Shown here: positions 18,482 to 27,516 of the stretch, one piece after another
Layout: every line of letters begins with the position of its first letter
How positions within the stretch are numbered: position 1 is the stretch's first letter
Assembly (NCBI RefSeq): GCF_042646425.1
Contig: NZ_JBHRTR010000031.1
Coordinates: 62,001-126,000 of the forward strand
Direction of reading: 5' to 3'
From: Marinibaculum pumilum
Lineage (GTDB): Bacteria; Pseudomonadota; Alphaproteobacteria; Ferrovibrionales; Ferrovibrionaceae
Length of the DNA: 64,000 bases
The notes under the pieces: model-generated
Database searches by the model: none
What the model was told of the DNA's origin: nothing
What the model saw: the letters and a program-made list of their open reading frames with translations, nothing else
Position numbers and translations under genes: made by a program

Positions 18482-19787
18482 AGCAGCCCTGCACCTGCCG
18501 ACGATCGCCGAGGTCGCGAAATCGGAAGCGGGACAGCGTCGCCTCCGCCGCCGCTATGCCGCGGAGCGTCGCTTCAAGTATTACGGCCTGGCCGGGATCG
18601 GCCTGGGGGTGCTGTTCCTGGCGGTGATGCTGGTGAACATCGTCTCCACCGGCTGGACTGCCTTCCTGCAGACCTACATCCAGATCGAGGTGACCTTCAC
18701 CCCCGAGTTGGTGGACCCGTCCGGGGCCCGGACGGAAGACGCGCTGCGGCAGGGCGACTACTACACGCTGGCCCGCGACGCGCTGAAGCAGACCTTCCCG
18801 GAGGTGACGGGACGCAGCGAGCGCCGGCAGCTCAACGCCCTGATCTCCGTCGGGGCGGAACACCAGCTGCGGAACATGGTGATCGCCGACCCGTCGCTGA
18901 TCGGTACCACCCAGCAGGTCTGGGTGCTGGCCTCCGACGATGTCGACATGTTCTGGAAGGGCTATATCGACCGCGACCTGCCGGAAGAGCAGCGCCGCGT
19001 GCCCGATGTCCAGATCGCGATGATCGACACCCTGGAATCCCGGGACGCGATCAAGCAGGAATTCAACTGGGCCTTCTTCACCAACGCCGACAGCCGCGAG
19101 CCGGAAATGGCGGGCATCGCCGCCGGCGTGGTCGGCTCCTTCCTGACCCTGCTGGTCACGCTGATCCTGTCCCTGCCGATCGGCGTCGCGACCGCGATCT
19201 ACCTGGAGGAGTTCGCGCCGAAGAACTGGATCACCGACGCGATCGAGGTGAACATCAACAACCTCGCCGCGGTGCCGTCGATCATATTCGGCCTGCTGGG
19301 CCTGGCGGTGTTCCTGAACTTCTTCGGCCTGCCGCGCTCCGCGCCCCTGGTCGGCGGCATGGTGCTGGCACTGATGACCCTGCCGACGATCATCATCGCC
19401 TCCCGCGCGGCGCTGAAGTCGGTGCCGCCGTCGATCCGCGAGGCGGCTTTGGGCCTGGGCGCCTCGCGCCAGCAGGCGATGCTGCATCATGTCATGCCGC
19501 TGGCCCTGCCGGGCATCCTGACCGGCACCATCATCGGCATGGCGCAGGCGCTGGGCGAGACGGCGCCGCTCCTGATGATCGGCATGGTGGCCTTCGTGGC
19601 AGAGGTTCCGGGCGGCATCACCGATCCCTCCACCGCATTGCCTGTCCAGGTCTTCATGTGGGCCGGCAGCGCCGAGGCCGCCTATCAGGAGAAGACCTCG
19701 GCGGCGATCATGGTGCTGCTGATCTTCCTGATCATGATGAACGCGTTCGCCATCTGGCTGCGCAAGAAATTCGAACGGAGATGGTGA
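18474..19787 (+). CDS. pstA: Phosphate ABC transporter permease PstA (extended form)
   Basis: 437 residues. The N-terminal ~200 residues (from RRRYAAERRFKYYGLAGIGL, then a membrane helix and a large periplasmic segment) correspond to the extension seen in alphaproteobacterial PstA proteins (DUF3333-like). The permease core follows, with helices GSFLTLLVTLILSLPIGVAT and AVPSIIFGLLGLAVFL, and the EAA loop REAALGLGASRQQAML. The start overlaps the pstC stop by 8 bases. It pairs with PstC and PstB to import phosphate. Confidence 0.92.
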   Translation: MSEAALHLPTIAEVAKSEAGQRRLRRRYAAERRFKYYGLAGIGLGVLFLAVMLVNIVSTGWTAFLQTYIQIEVTFTPELVDPSGARTEDALRQGDYYTLARDALKQTFPEVTGRSERRQLNALISVGAEHQLRNMVIADPSLIGTTQQVWVLASDDVDMFWKGYIDRDLPEEQRRVPDVQIAMIDTLESRDAIKQEFNWAFFTNADSREPEMAGIAAGVVGSFLTLLVTLILSLPIGVATAIYLEEFAPKNWITDAIEVNINNLAAVPSIIFGLLGLAVFLNFFGLPRSAPLVGGMVLALMTLPTIIIASRAALKSVPPSIREAALGLGASRQQAMLHHVMPLALPGILTGTIIGMAQALGETAPLLMIGMVAFVAEVPGGITDPSTALPVQVFMWAGSAEAAYQEKTSAAIMVLLIFLIMMNAFAIWLRKKFERRW

Positions 19788-19789
19788 CC

Positions 19790-20665
19790 ATGGCCGAGCA
19801 GGCAGTCGAGAGCACCCCCCGGGTGCCGCGCAGCGAACTGAATGGCCGGGACCCGCATGCCCGGATCGAGGGACCGCATAACGCCGGCGGGCTGCTGACC
19901 GACGGCCGGGTGCCGCGGATGACCGCGCGGGAGCTGAACTTCTTCTATGGCGCAAAGCAGGCGCTGTACGACATCAACATCGACATTGCCGAGAAGGAGG
20001 TCACTGCCTTCATCGGCCCGTCGGGCTGTGGCAAGTCGACCTTCCTGCGCTGCCTCAACCGAATGAACGACTATATCGACATCGCCCGGGTCGACGGCAC
20101 GATCAAGCTGGGCGACCAGGACATCTACGATCCCAGCCTGGACGTGGTGCAGCTGCGCGCGCTGGTCGGCATGGTGTTCCAGAAGCCGAACCCGTTCCCG
20201 AAGTCGATCTACGAGAACGTCGCCTACGGCCCGAAGATCCACGGCATGTGCCGCAACAAGGACGAGATGGACCAGGTGGTCCAGTCCAGCCTGGAGCGCG
20301 CCGGCCTTTGGAACGAGGTGAAGGACCGGCTGGATCAGCCGGGCACCGGCCTGTCCGGCGGCCAGCAGCAGCGCCTCTGCATCGCCCGCGCCATTGCGGT
20401 CAGCCCGGACGTGGTGCTGATGGACGAGCCCTGCAGCGCGCTGGACCCGATCGCGACCGCGAAGATCGAGGAGCTGATCGACGAGCTCCGCCAGAACTTC
20501 ACCATCGTGATCGTCACCCATTCCATGCAGCAGGCCGCCCGCGTCTCGCAGCGCACCGCCTTCTTCCATCTGGGCGTGCTGGTGGAGTGCGGCGAGACCG
20601 AGCAGGTCTTCACCAACCCGCGGGAAGAGAAGACCCAGGCCTATATCACCGGCCGCTTCGGCTGA
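19790..20665 (+). CDS. pstB: Phosphate ABC transporter ATP-binding protein
   Basis: 291 residues. Walker A is GPSGCGKST (76-84), the ABC signature LSGGQQQR, Walker B VVLMDEP, and the switch His in VIVTHSMQQAAR. FLRCLNRMND is a PstB hallmark. The first ~40 residues are a charged extension before the usual start of the family. ATG 19790 overlaps nothing and follows the pstA stop by 2 bases, with GGAG 10-13 bases upstream; ATG 19781 is also in frame. It powers phosphate uptake and takes part in signalling to the PhoR/PhoB system through PhoU. Confidence 0.94.
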   Translation: MAEQAVESTPRVPRSELNGRDPHARIEGPHNAGGLLTDGRVPRMTARELNFFYGAKQALYDINIDIAEKEVTAFIGPSGCGKSTFLRCLNRMNDYIDIARVDGTIKLGDQDIYDPSLDVVQLRALVGMVFQKPNPFPKSIYENVAYGPKIHGMCRNKDEMDQVVQSSLERAGLWNEVKDRLDQPGTGLSGGQQQRLCIARAIAVSPDVVLMDEPCSALDPIATAKIEELIDELRQNFTIVIVTHSMQQAARVSQRTAFFHLGVLVECGETEQVFTNPREEKTQAYITGRFG

Positions 20666-20730
20666 GCCGCGGCGCGATAGACCGCGCACCGCCGCCGCAG
20701 CACCGCCGCAGCCCGAGAACGGAGGCACCC

Positions 20731-21474
20731 ATGGCGCCCGCCGCTGAACATACGGTCAAGTCCTACGACGCCGAATTGACCGCCCTGTCGACCACCATCG
20801 CGCAGATGGGCGGCCTGGCGGAGGCCCAGCTCTCTTCCGCGATCACCGCCATCGCCCGCCGCGACGTGGGGCTGGCCGGCAAGACGATCGAGGCCGATAC
20901 CCGGGTCGACGCGCTGGAGCGCCAGGTGGAGGAGCAGTGCGTGCGCATGCTGGCACTGCGCCAGCCGATGGCCTCCGACCTGCGCCGCATCGTCTCCAGC
21001 TTGCGGATCTCCAACGACCTGGAGCGGGTGGCGGACTATGCCGCCAATATCGCCAAGCGCTCCATCGCGCTGAGCCAGGCGCCGGTGGCACGGCCCTCCT
21101 TTGCGATCCCGCGCATGGGCCATCTGGTGCAGGCGCAGATCAAGGACTGCCTGGACGCCTTCCTGCGGGAGGACGAGGAACTGGCGAGGCAGGTCATCGA
21201 GCGCGATGCGGAAGTCGACGAGATGTACAACTCGCTGTTCCGCGAACTGCTCACCTACATGATGGAGGATCCGCGCTGGATCACCCTGGGGGCGCATCTT
21301 CTGTTCATCGCCAAGAACATCGAGCGGATCGGCGATCATGCGACCAACATTGCCGAGCAGGTCTTCTATTCGGTGACCGGAGAGACCCTGGCGGACGATC
21401 GCGCGAAGGGCGACGAAACCCCCTATCTGACGCAGGAAGCGGTCGAGGAAGACAGCGCCGCGCAGACCCGCTAA
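20731..21474 (+). CDS. phoU: Phosphate transport system regulator PhoU
   Basis: 247 residues, two PhoU-type three-helix repeats. The first carries DLRRIVSSLRISNDLERVADYAANIAKR and the second LLFIAKNIERIGDHATNIAEQVF. The E/DxxRxxD metal-binding motifs are plain in both (NDLERVADYAANI; NIERIGDHATNI). ATG 20731 follows a GGAGG. In other bacteria PhoU relays the state of the Pst transporter to the sensor kinase. It is a standard last member of the pst operon. Confidence 0.94.
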   Translation: MAPAAEHTVKSYDAELTALSTTIAQMGGLAEAQLSSAITAIARRDVGLAGKTIEADTRVDALERQVEEQCVRMLALRQPMASDLRRIVSSLRISNDLERVADYAANIAKRSIALSQAPVARPSFAIPRMGHLVQAQIKDCLDAFLREDEELARQVIERDAEVDEMYNSLFRELLTYMMEDPRWITLGAHLLFIAKNIERIGDHATNIAEQVFYSVTGETLADDRAKGDETPYLTQEAVEEDSAAQTR

Positions 21475-21511
21475 GGCACCGCCCGTGAACATCGCAGCCC
21501 ATGGAAGAGAG

Positions 21512-22201
21512 ATGAAGCCCCGGGTACTGATCGTCGAGGACGAGGCGGCCCTGGTCGCCATGATCCGCTACAACCTGGAGAAGGAAGGCTATCGCTGCGA
21601 CGAGGCCACCGACGGCAACGAGGCGATGATGAAGGTCGCCGAGGAGCGCCCCGATCTGGTGCTTCTGGACTGGATGCTGCCGCAGCTCTCCGGCCTCGAG
21701 GTCTGCCGCCAGCTGCGCCGCAACCCGGCGACCCGCAACGTGCCGATCATCATGCTGACCGCCCGCGGCGAGGAGAGCGACCGGGTGCGCGGCCTCGATG
21801 CCGGCGCCGACGACTATATCTCCAAGCCGTTCAGCCCCAGCGAGCTGACCGCCCGGATCCGCGCCGTGCTGCGCCGGATCCGCCCGGCCCTGACCGAGGA
21901 ACTGCTGGTGTCCGGTGACATCACCATGGACCTGGCTGCCCATCGGGTGACCCGGAGCGGCCGCGAGGTGCGGCTGGGGCCCACGGAGTTCCGCCTGCTG
22001 CGCTATTTCATGGAACATCCGGGCCGGGTGCTGTCGCGCGACCAGCTGCTGGATGCCGTCTGGGGGCGGGACGTCTATGTCGAGCAGCGCACCGTCGACG
22101 TGCATATCCGCCGCCTGCGCAAGGCGCTGAACAGCCGCGAGGACAAGGACCTGATCCGCACCGTGCGCTCCGCCGGCTACGCACTGGAAAGCGCCGCCTG
22201 A
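21512..22201 (+). CDS. phoB: Phosphate regulon response regulator PhoB
   Basis: 229 residues. Receiver domain 1-120: acidic pair Asp10/Glu11, phosphoacceptor Asp53 in LVLLDWMLP, and the conserved Lys in ISKPF. Then an OmpR/PhoB-type winged helix (about 130-226) with LGPTEFRLLRYFMEHPG and VDVHIRRLRKAL. The start MKPRVLIVED was chosen at ATG 21512 with GGAAGAG upstream; the in-frame GTG 21485 adds nine non-conserved residues. It activates pst genes through the Pho box before pstS. No cognate phoR kinase gene is adjacent. Confidence 0.93.
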   Translation: MKPRVLIVEDEAALVAMIRYNLEKEGYRCDEATDGNEAMMKVAEERPDLVLLDWMLPQLSGLEVCRQLRRNPATRNVPIIMLTARGEESDRVRGLDAGADDYISKPFSPSELTARIRAVLRRIRPALTEELLVSGDITMDLAAHRVTRSGREVRLGPTEFRLLRYFMEHPGRVLSRDQLLDAVWGRDVYVEQRTVDVHIRRLRKALNSREDKDLIRTVRSAGYALESAA

Positions 22202-22338
22202 CCCTGCCGACCCAAGCATCTCTGGCGGTCCCCCTGCACCTGCACGCCCGCCTCGGCTAGACTGCGCCGCGCGCGGGATCGTGACCGCGCGAAGGGCGCC
22301 TGCGCAGGCAGCGCCCGGCACCACGGGGGAAGGTCCGG

Positions 22339-23736
22339 ATGGCCGACAATATGCGCATCGAATCCGACAGCATGGGCGAGATCGAGGTGCCCGCCGACCG
22401 CTATTGGGGCGCGCAGACGCAACGGTCGCTGCACCATTTCTCGATCGGCAACGACATCATGCCGAAGGAGGTGATCACCGCCTTCGGCATCCTGAAGAAG
22501 GCCGCCGCCCTGACCAATGCGGAGCTGGGCAAGCTGCCGCAGGACAAGGCCGACCTGATCGTGAAGGCGGCCGAGGACGTGGTCGCCGGCAAGCTGGACG
22601 GCAATTTCCCGCTGCATGTCTGGATGACCGGCAGCGGCACCCAGTCGAACATGAACGTCAACGAGGTGATCGCCAACCGCGCCATCGAACTGGCCGGCGG
22701 CGTGCGCGGATCGAAGGACCCGGTGCACCCGAACGACCATGTGAACATGTCGCAGAGTTCCAACGACACCTTCCCGACGGCGATGCATATCGCCGCCGCG
22801 GTGGCGCTGGAGACCCGGCTGAAGCCGAAGCTGATCGTGCTGCGCGACGCGCTGCGGCGGAAGGAGGCGGAGTTCGCCCCGATCGTGAAGATCGGCCGCA
22901 CCCATCTGCAGGACGCGGTGCCGCTGACCCTGGGGCAGGAATTCTCCGGCTATGTCGCGCAGCTTGAGGCGGACCTGCGCCGCATCGATGCGGTGATGCC
23001 CGACCTGCTGGAACTGGCGATCGGCGGCACCGCCGTCGGCACCGGACTGAACACCCACCCGAAGTTCGCGGCGACGGCATCCGCCCATATCGCCACCCTG
23101 ACCGGGCTGCCCTTCGTGCCGGCGCCGAACAAGTTCGCTGCCCTGGCCGCGCACGACGCCATCGTCATGGCGTCGGGTGCCCTGCGCACCCTGGCCTGCT
23201 CCCTGATGAAGATCGCCAACGACATCCGCTGGCTCGCTTCCGGCCCGCGCTGCGGCATCGGCGAGCTGATCCTGCCGGAGAACGAGCCCGGCTCCTCGAT
23301 CATGCCGGGCAAAGTCAATCCGACCCAGTCGGAGGCGATGACCATGGTCTGCGCCCAGGTGATGGGCTACGACGCCGCGATCGGCTTCGCCGGCAGCCAG
23401 GGCAATTTCGAGCTGAACGTCTTCAAGCCGCAGATGATCTTCAACCTGCTGCAGTCGGTGGCGATGCTGAGCGATTCCATGCAGAACTTCGCCGAATTCG
23501 CGGTCGAGGGGATGCGCGCCGACACCGACCGGATCGCCGACCTGCTGAGCCGTTCGCTGATGCTGGTCACCGCGCTGGCGCCGTCGATCGGCTACGACAA
23601 TGCGGCGAAGGCGGCGCATCACGCCCATGTCCACGGCAGCACGTTGAAGGAGGCCTGCCTGGAACTGGGCCTGCTCTCGGCGGAGGAATTCGACCGCGCC
23701 GTGGTGCCGGAGAAGATGGCTCATCCGAACGCCTGA
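22339..23736 (+). CDS. fumC: Class II fumarate hydratase
   Basis: 465 residues, converting fumarate and malate in the TCA cycle without an iron-sulphur cluster. N-terminus RIESDSMGEIEVPADRYWGAQTQRS is typical. SGTQSNMNVNEV and SSNDTFPTAMH are substrate contacts, GRTHLQDAVPLTLGQE holds the general-base region, and the superfamily signature GSSIMPGKVNPTQ is complete. ATG 22339 is preceded by GGGGGAAGG. It stands alone, 137 bases after phoB, and probably has its own promoter. Confidence 0.95.
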   Translation: MADNMRIESDSMGEIEVPADRYWGAQTQRSLHHFSIGNDIMPKEVITAFGILKKAAALTNAELGKLPQDKADLIVKAAEDVVAGKLDGNFPLHVWMTGSGTQSNMNVNEVIANRAIELAGGVRGSKDPVHPNDHVNMSQSSNDTFPTAMHIAAAVALETRLKPKLIVLRDALRRKEAEFAPIVKIGRTHLQDAVPLTLGQEFSGYVAQLEADLRRIDAVMPDLLELAIGGTAVGTGLNTHPKFAATASAHIATLTGLPFVPAPNKFAALAAHDAIVMASGALRTLACSLMKIANDIRWLASGPRCGIGELILPENEPGSSIMPGKVNPTQSEAMTMVCAQVMGYDAAIGFAGSQGNFELNVFKPQMIFNLLQSVAMLSDSMQNFAEFAVEGMRADTDRIADLLSRSLMLVTALAPSIGYDNAAKAAHHAHVHGSTLKEACLELGLLSAEEFDRAVVPEKMAHPNA

Positions 23737-23786
23737 TACCGGAGCGGCGCCCCCGCCGGGACCTGCACAGCAGTCGGAACCTCACC

Positions 23787-26255
23787 ATGCGGCGAATGCG
23801 CAAGATCCTGTACTGGACCCTGGGGGGCATAGGCGCCCTGGCCGGCCTGCTTGTCGTCGTGGCGGTGGCCTACATTCTGTGGCTCAGCCAGTCGGTCCCG
23901 GTTCGCGGCGGCGGGGTCCAGGTCGGCGGCATCGCCCGGCCGGTCACCGTGCAGCGGGACATGCAGGACGTGCCCTATATCCGGGCCGGCGGCCAGGCGG
24001 ATGCCTATTTCGCGCTGGGCTTCGTTCATGCGCAGGAACGGCTGTGGCAGATGGACATCTACCGGCGGATCGCCGCCGGCCGGATGGCGGAGGTGGTCGG
24101 CCCGCTTGCGGCCGATGCCGATGCCTTCATCCGCACCCTCGGGATCTATCGCCTGGCCAAGGCCGATGCGGCACAGATGCCCGAACAGCTGCGCATGCCG
24201 TTCGACTCCTATGCCGCCGGCGTGAATGCCTACCTGCAGCACCACAAGGGGCCCTGGCCGCCGGAATTCGGCCTGCTGTTCTACGAGCCGGAAACCTGGA
24301 CCGCCGCCGACAGCCTGGCGATCGGCAAGCTGCTTGGCCTGATGCTGACCGGCAACTGGCAGCGCGAACTGACCCGCGCCGCGCTGATGAAGCGCCTGCC
24401 GCAGGAGGATGTCGACTTCCTGCTGCGGGAGCGCCATGACGACCCGCAGGAACGGCAGTCCGCCGCCCCCGGGGCCGACCGGCGCAGCGATGCGGGCGGT
24501 GCGATGCCGGGGCTGCCCGACCTGGCGCGGGCGGTGGCGGCACTGCCGGAGGCGATGCCGGGCTGGTTCCGGCTGCAGGGCGCCTCCGCCTCCTGGGTGG
24601 TCGACGGCAAGCATACCGAAAGCGGCCTGCCGATCCTGGCCAGCGACCCGCACCTGGCCTTCACCGCGCCGGGGATCTGGTACCTGGCCCGGCTGGCGGC
24701 GGACGGCGATCCCGCTGCCGCGGACCTGAACCGGCGCCCCCTGGCGCTGACCGGTGCCACCGCGCCCGGGCTTCCGTTCCATCTGCTGGGCCACAATGCG
24801 CATGTCGCCTGGGGTGCGACCACCGCCTATACCGATGCCGCCGACCTCTATTTCGAACGGCTGGATCCGGAGCAGGAGGGCCGCTACCTGACCCCGGACG
24901 GGGCGGAACGCTTCCAGAGCCGCGACGAGGTGGTGAAGGTCCGCTTCGGCGATGACCGCAGCCTGAAGGTGCGGCAGAGCCGCCACGGGCCGGTCATTTC
25001 CGACGTGCAGGCGAAGGCGCGGGCGCTGGCCGGCGACAGCCATGCCGTGGCCCTGCGCCATCCGACCCTGTTCCCGGCGGACAGCTCCCCGCTGGCGCTC
25101 TACCGGATGCAGTTCGCGACCAACGTGGCGGAGTTTCGCGATGCGCTCCGACTGCTGGTCTCGCCGATGCAGAACTTCCTGTTCGCCGATACCGAAGGCG
25201 GCATCGGCCATGTCAGCGCCGGCTGGCTGCCGGCGCGCGACGCCGGAACGGGCAAGCTGCCGCAGTCGGGCGCGGAGGCGGCAGCACCGCCGGGCCAGGT
25301 GCCGTTCGAGGCCCTGCCGCAGTCGATGAACCCGGCTGGGGGGCGGATTGTCAATGCGAACAACAGCATGGAGACGCCGGGCGACGCCTACGATTTCGGC
25401 GACGATTACGACCTGCGCTACCGTGCCGACCGGGTTGCGCAGATGCTGGAGGCGGACCCACTGCACGACGTCGCGGACAGCACCGCGATGCAGACCGACA
25501 CCCTGTCGCTGATGGCGCGCGAGCTGCGGCCGCTGCTGCTGCAGAAGCTGGCGGAGGCGAAGCCCGACGACCCGGACGCCGCCAGGGCGCTGGACCTGCT
25601 GCATGGCTGGGACGACCGGATGAGCGCGAACTCCGCCGCGCCGCTGATCTTCACCGCCTGGCTGCGGGAGTTGAACCGGCACCTGTTCGCCGACGAACTC
25701 GGCCCGGACTTCGACAGCTGGTGGGACCTGCACCCGGTGCAGGCGGCCCGCGTGCTGTCGCGCGAGATGCACTGGTGCGACGACAAGACGACGGAGCAGC
25801 AGGAGGCCTGCGCCGAGCAATGCGCGGAATCCTTCGACGCCGCGCTGGAAAGCCTGCGGGCGGAATATGGCGACGACATTTCCGACTGGCGCTGGAGCCG
25901 GGCGCACCGGGTGAAGTTCCAGCACCCGCTGTTCGGCTTCGTCCCCTTCCTGGACGAGGTCCTGCACACCAGTGCGCCGGCCGAGGGCGGCAGCTACACG
26001 CTGGACCGGGGCGGCATGAACATCTCCGGCAGCGACCCCTTCGCCAAGATCCACGGCGCCGCCTATCGCGCCGTCTACGACATGGCCGACCTGGACAGGT
26101 CGCTGTACAGCGTCGTGCCGGGCCAGTCGGGCAATCCCTTCGACGCCGATTTCTCCGACAAGGTCGACGGCTGGATCGACGACCGCTACTTCCCGATCCC
26201 GGCGGAGATTCCAGTGGGCGAGGTCCAGCACGACATGACCCTGGAGCCACGCTGA
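23787..26255 (+). CDS. Penicillin acylase (Ntn-hydrolase) family protein, membrane-anchored
   Basis: 822 residues. An N-terminal membrane helix (about 8-32, ILYWTLGGIGALAGLLVVVA) anchors or exports it. The alpha-chain region begins VQRDMQDVPYIRAGGQADAY and has FALGFVHAQERLWQMD, a family hallmark. The beta chain would start at the nucleophile Ser267 in GASASWVVDGKHT, where most relatives have S-N-N-W; the downstream block ILASDPHLAFTAPGIWY is standard. NANNSMETPGD continues the active site. These enzymes self-cleave and hydrolyse amide bonds of N-acyl compounds, including acyl-homoserine lactones in some cases. Which substrate is used here is unknown. It ends convergently with the aldolase gene across a repeat cluster. 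Confidence 0.88.
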   Translation: MRRMRKILYWTLGGIGALAGLLVVVAVAYILWLSQSVPVRGGGVQVGGIARPVTVQRDMQDVPYIRAGGQADAYFALGFVHAQERLWQMDIYRRIAAGRMAEVVGPLAADADAFIRTLGIYRLAKADAAQMPEQLRMPFDSYAAGVNAYLQHHKGPWPPEFGLLFYEPETWTAADSLAIGKLLGLMLTGNWQRELTRAALMKRLPQEDVDFLLRERHDDPQERQSAAPGADRRSDAGGAMPGLPDLARAVAALPEAMPGWFRLQGASASWVVDGKHTESGLPILASDPHLAFTAPGIWYLARLAADGDPAAADLNRRPLALTGATAPGLPFHLLGHNAHVAWGATTAYTDAADLYFERLDPEQEGRYLTPDGAERFQSRDEVVKVRFGDDRSLKVRQSRHGPVISDVQAKARALAGDSHAVALRHPTLFPADSSPLALYRMQFATNVAEFRDALRLLVSPMQNFLFADTEGGIGHVSAGWLPARDAGTGKLPQSGAEAAAPPGQVPFEALPQSMNPAGGRIVNANNSMETPGDAYDFGDDYDLRYRADRVAQMLEADPLHDVADSTAMQTDTLSLMARELRPLLLQKLAEAKPDDPDAARALDLLHGWDDRMSANSAAPLIFTAWLRELNRHLFADELGPDFDSWWDLHPVQAARVLSREMHWCDDKTTEQQEACAEQCAESFDAALESLRAEYGDDISDWRWSRAHRVKFQHPLFGFVPFLDEVLHTSAPAEGGSYTLDRGGMNISGSDPFAKIHGAAYRAVYDMADLDRSLYSVVPGQSGNPFDADFSDKVDGWIDDRYFPIPAEIPVGEVQHDMTLEPR

Positions 26256-26329
26256 GGGGGCCTTGGTCTCAGGGGCCTTTCCTGACGCGCCCCACCACGG
26301 CACGCAGTCTTTCTCGGTGACGTGCCTTG

Positions 26330-26645
26330 CCGTCGTCGTCCTTGGGCTCGACCCAAGGACCGTGACGATACCGCGAAGCTGCGCGGCCGCACGGTCCCGT
26401 CGCGGTCCTCGGGTCAGGCCCTACGCGATTCACATATCTCTTCTCTTCGACGCGCCTCCCTGCTGCCGTCGCCCTCGGGCTCGACCCGAGGGGCATGACG
26501 GGACAGGGACGCTGCGCAGCTTCGCCGTCTTGCCATGATCCTCGGCTCAGTGGCCGAGGATGACGGCAAAAAGGTAGGACCGCAGGGCTGATCTGGCTCC
26601 GCTGACGAGATGTGTGAATCGCGTAGGGTCAGGCCCGAGGACGAC
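26330..26645. repeat. Cluster of REP-like palindromes inside a 36-bp inverted repeat
   Basis: Three short hairpins with 7-9 bp stems (26340-26358, 26472-26492, 26538-26561) share the theme CCTCGGGCTCGACCCGAGG. The last two lie between the arms of a larger inverted repeat: 26405-26440 and 26607-26642 match at 32 of 36 positions when one is reverse-complemented, each including TGAATCGCGTAGGG. The cluster lies between convergent genes and codes for nothing recognisable; the rest of 26256-26716 is also gene-free. Confidence 0.7.
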
Positions 26646-26716
26646 GGCAACCGGGGAGGACGGCAGGGCCTGCCAAGTGCGCCGGTGGGCGAGTGAATGC
26701 CGTCGGGCTGTCGCCG

Positions 26717-27457
26717 CTACTCCAGCGCCCGCCAGCCGGCCGAATCCCGGTCCAGCAGCCGCTTGAGCGCGGCGAAGTGCAGGTCGGACTGTTCCCGCAC
26801 CGCGGCGATGTCGGCGGCGGTGCGGGCCGCGACCGCCTCGTCGACCTGCCGCAGCCGGCCGCCGGTGGAGCGCGCCAGGACCTGGTGCATGCAGGCGCGC
26901 TCCAGGTAGTAGAGGTCGTCGAAGGCATGCGCCATGGTCGGTCCGCAGACGATCACCCCGTGGCTGGCGAGGAACAGCACGTCGCCATCGCCCAGCGCAG
27001 CCGCCATGCGGTCGCCCTCCGCGCCGTCGAAGGCGACGCCCTGATAATCGTCGTCATAGGCGGTGCGGCCATAGAAGCGCAGGCTGTTCTGGTCCGACCA
27101 GGCCAGCCGGCCGCCCTCCAGCAGGGTCAGGGCGGTGCCGTAGGGCATGTGGGTGTGCAGCACGCAGGTCGCGTCGGCCCGCGCCCGGTGGATGCCGGAA
27201 TGGATGCAGGCGGCGGTGATCTCCACCGGGTGGCGGCCTTCCAGCCGCTTGCCCTGCATGTCGGCCACCACCATGTCGCCGGCGGTGACCTCGTCCCAGT
27301 GCAGCCCCTGCGGGTTGATCAGGATGCGGTCGTCCGGCAGGGCGATGGAGAAATGGTTGCAGACGCCTTCGTGCAGGCCCAGGCGCGCGGCGGCGCGCAG
27401 GCCCGCGGCAAGATCCTCCCGCGCGAGGTCGAGATCGGCATAGGGATGGTTTCGCAT
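26717..27457 (-). CDS. Class II aldolase/adducin family protein
   Basis: 246 residues. The family's early block GLHEGVCNHFSIALP is followed by INPQGLHWDEVTAGDMVV, the zinc ligands HTHMPYG (with a third His in LASHGVIVCG) and a C-terminal helix bundle. Relatives include fuculose-phosphate aldolase, ribulose-phosphate epimerases and decarboxylases. Strict aldolases have a catalytic Glu near the first His pair; the residues here do not settle the reaction. The start MRNHPYAD is at the complement of 27455-27457. It follows the SnoaL-like gene by 59 bases in the same direction and may be co-transcribed. Confidence 0.85.
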   Translation of the reverse strand: MRNHPYADLDLAREDLAAGLRAAARLGLHEGVCNHFSIALPDDRILINPQGLHWDEVTAGDMVVADMQGKRLEGRHPVEITAACIHSGIHRARADATCVLHTHMPYGTALTLLEGGRLAWSDQNSLRFYGRTAYDDDYQGVAFDGAEGDRMAAALGDGDVLFLASHGVIVCGPTMAHAFDDLYYLERACMHQVLARSTGGRLRQVDEAVAARTAADIAAVREQSDLHFAALKRLLDRDSAGWRALE

Positions 27458-27516
27458 ACTCCGAGCTTCGGTCTTCCCGCGGCGGAACGCAAGGCGGAAG
27501 GGGCCACCGACGGGCG

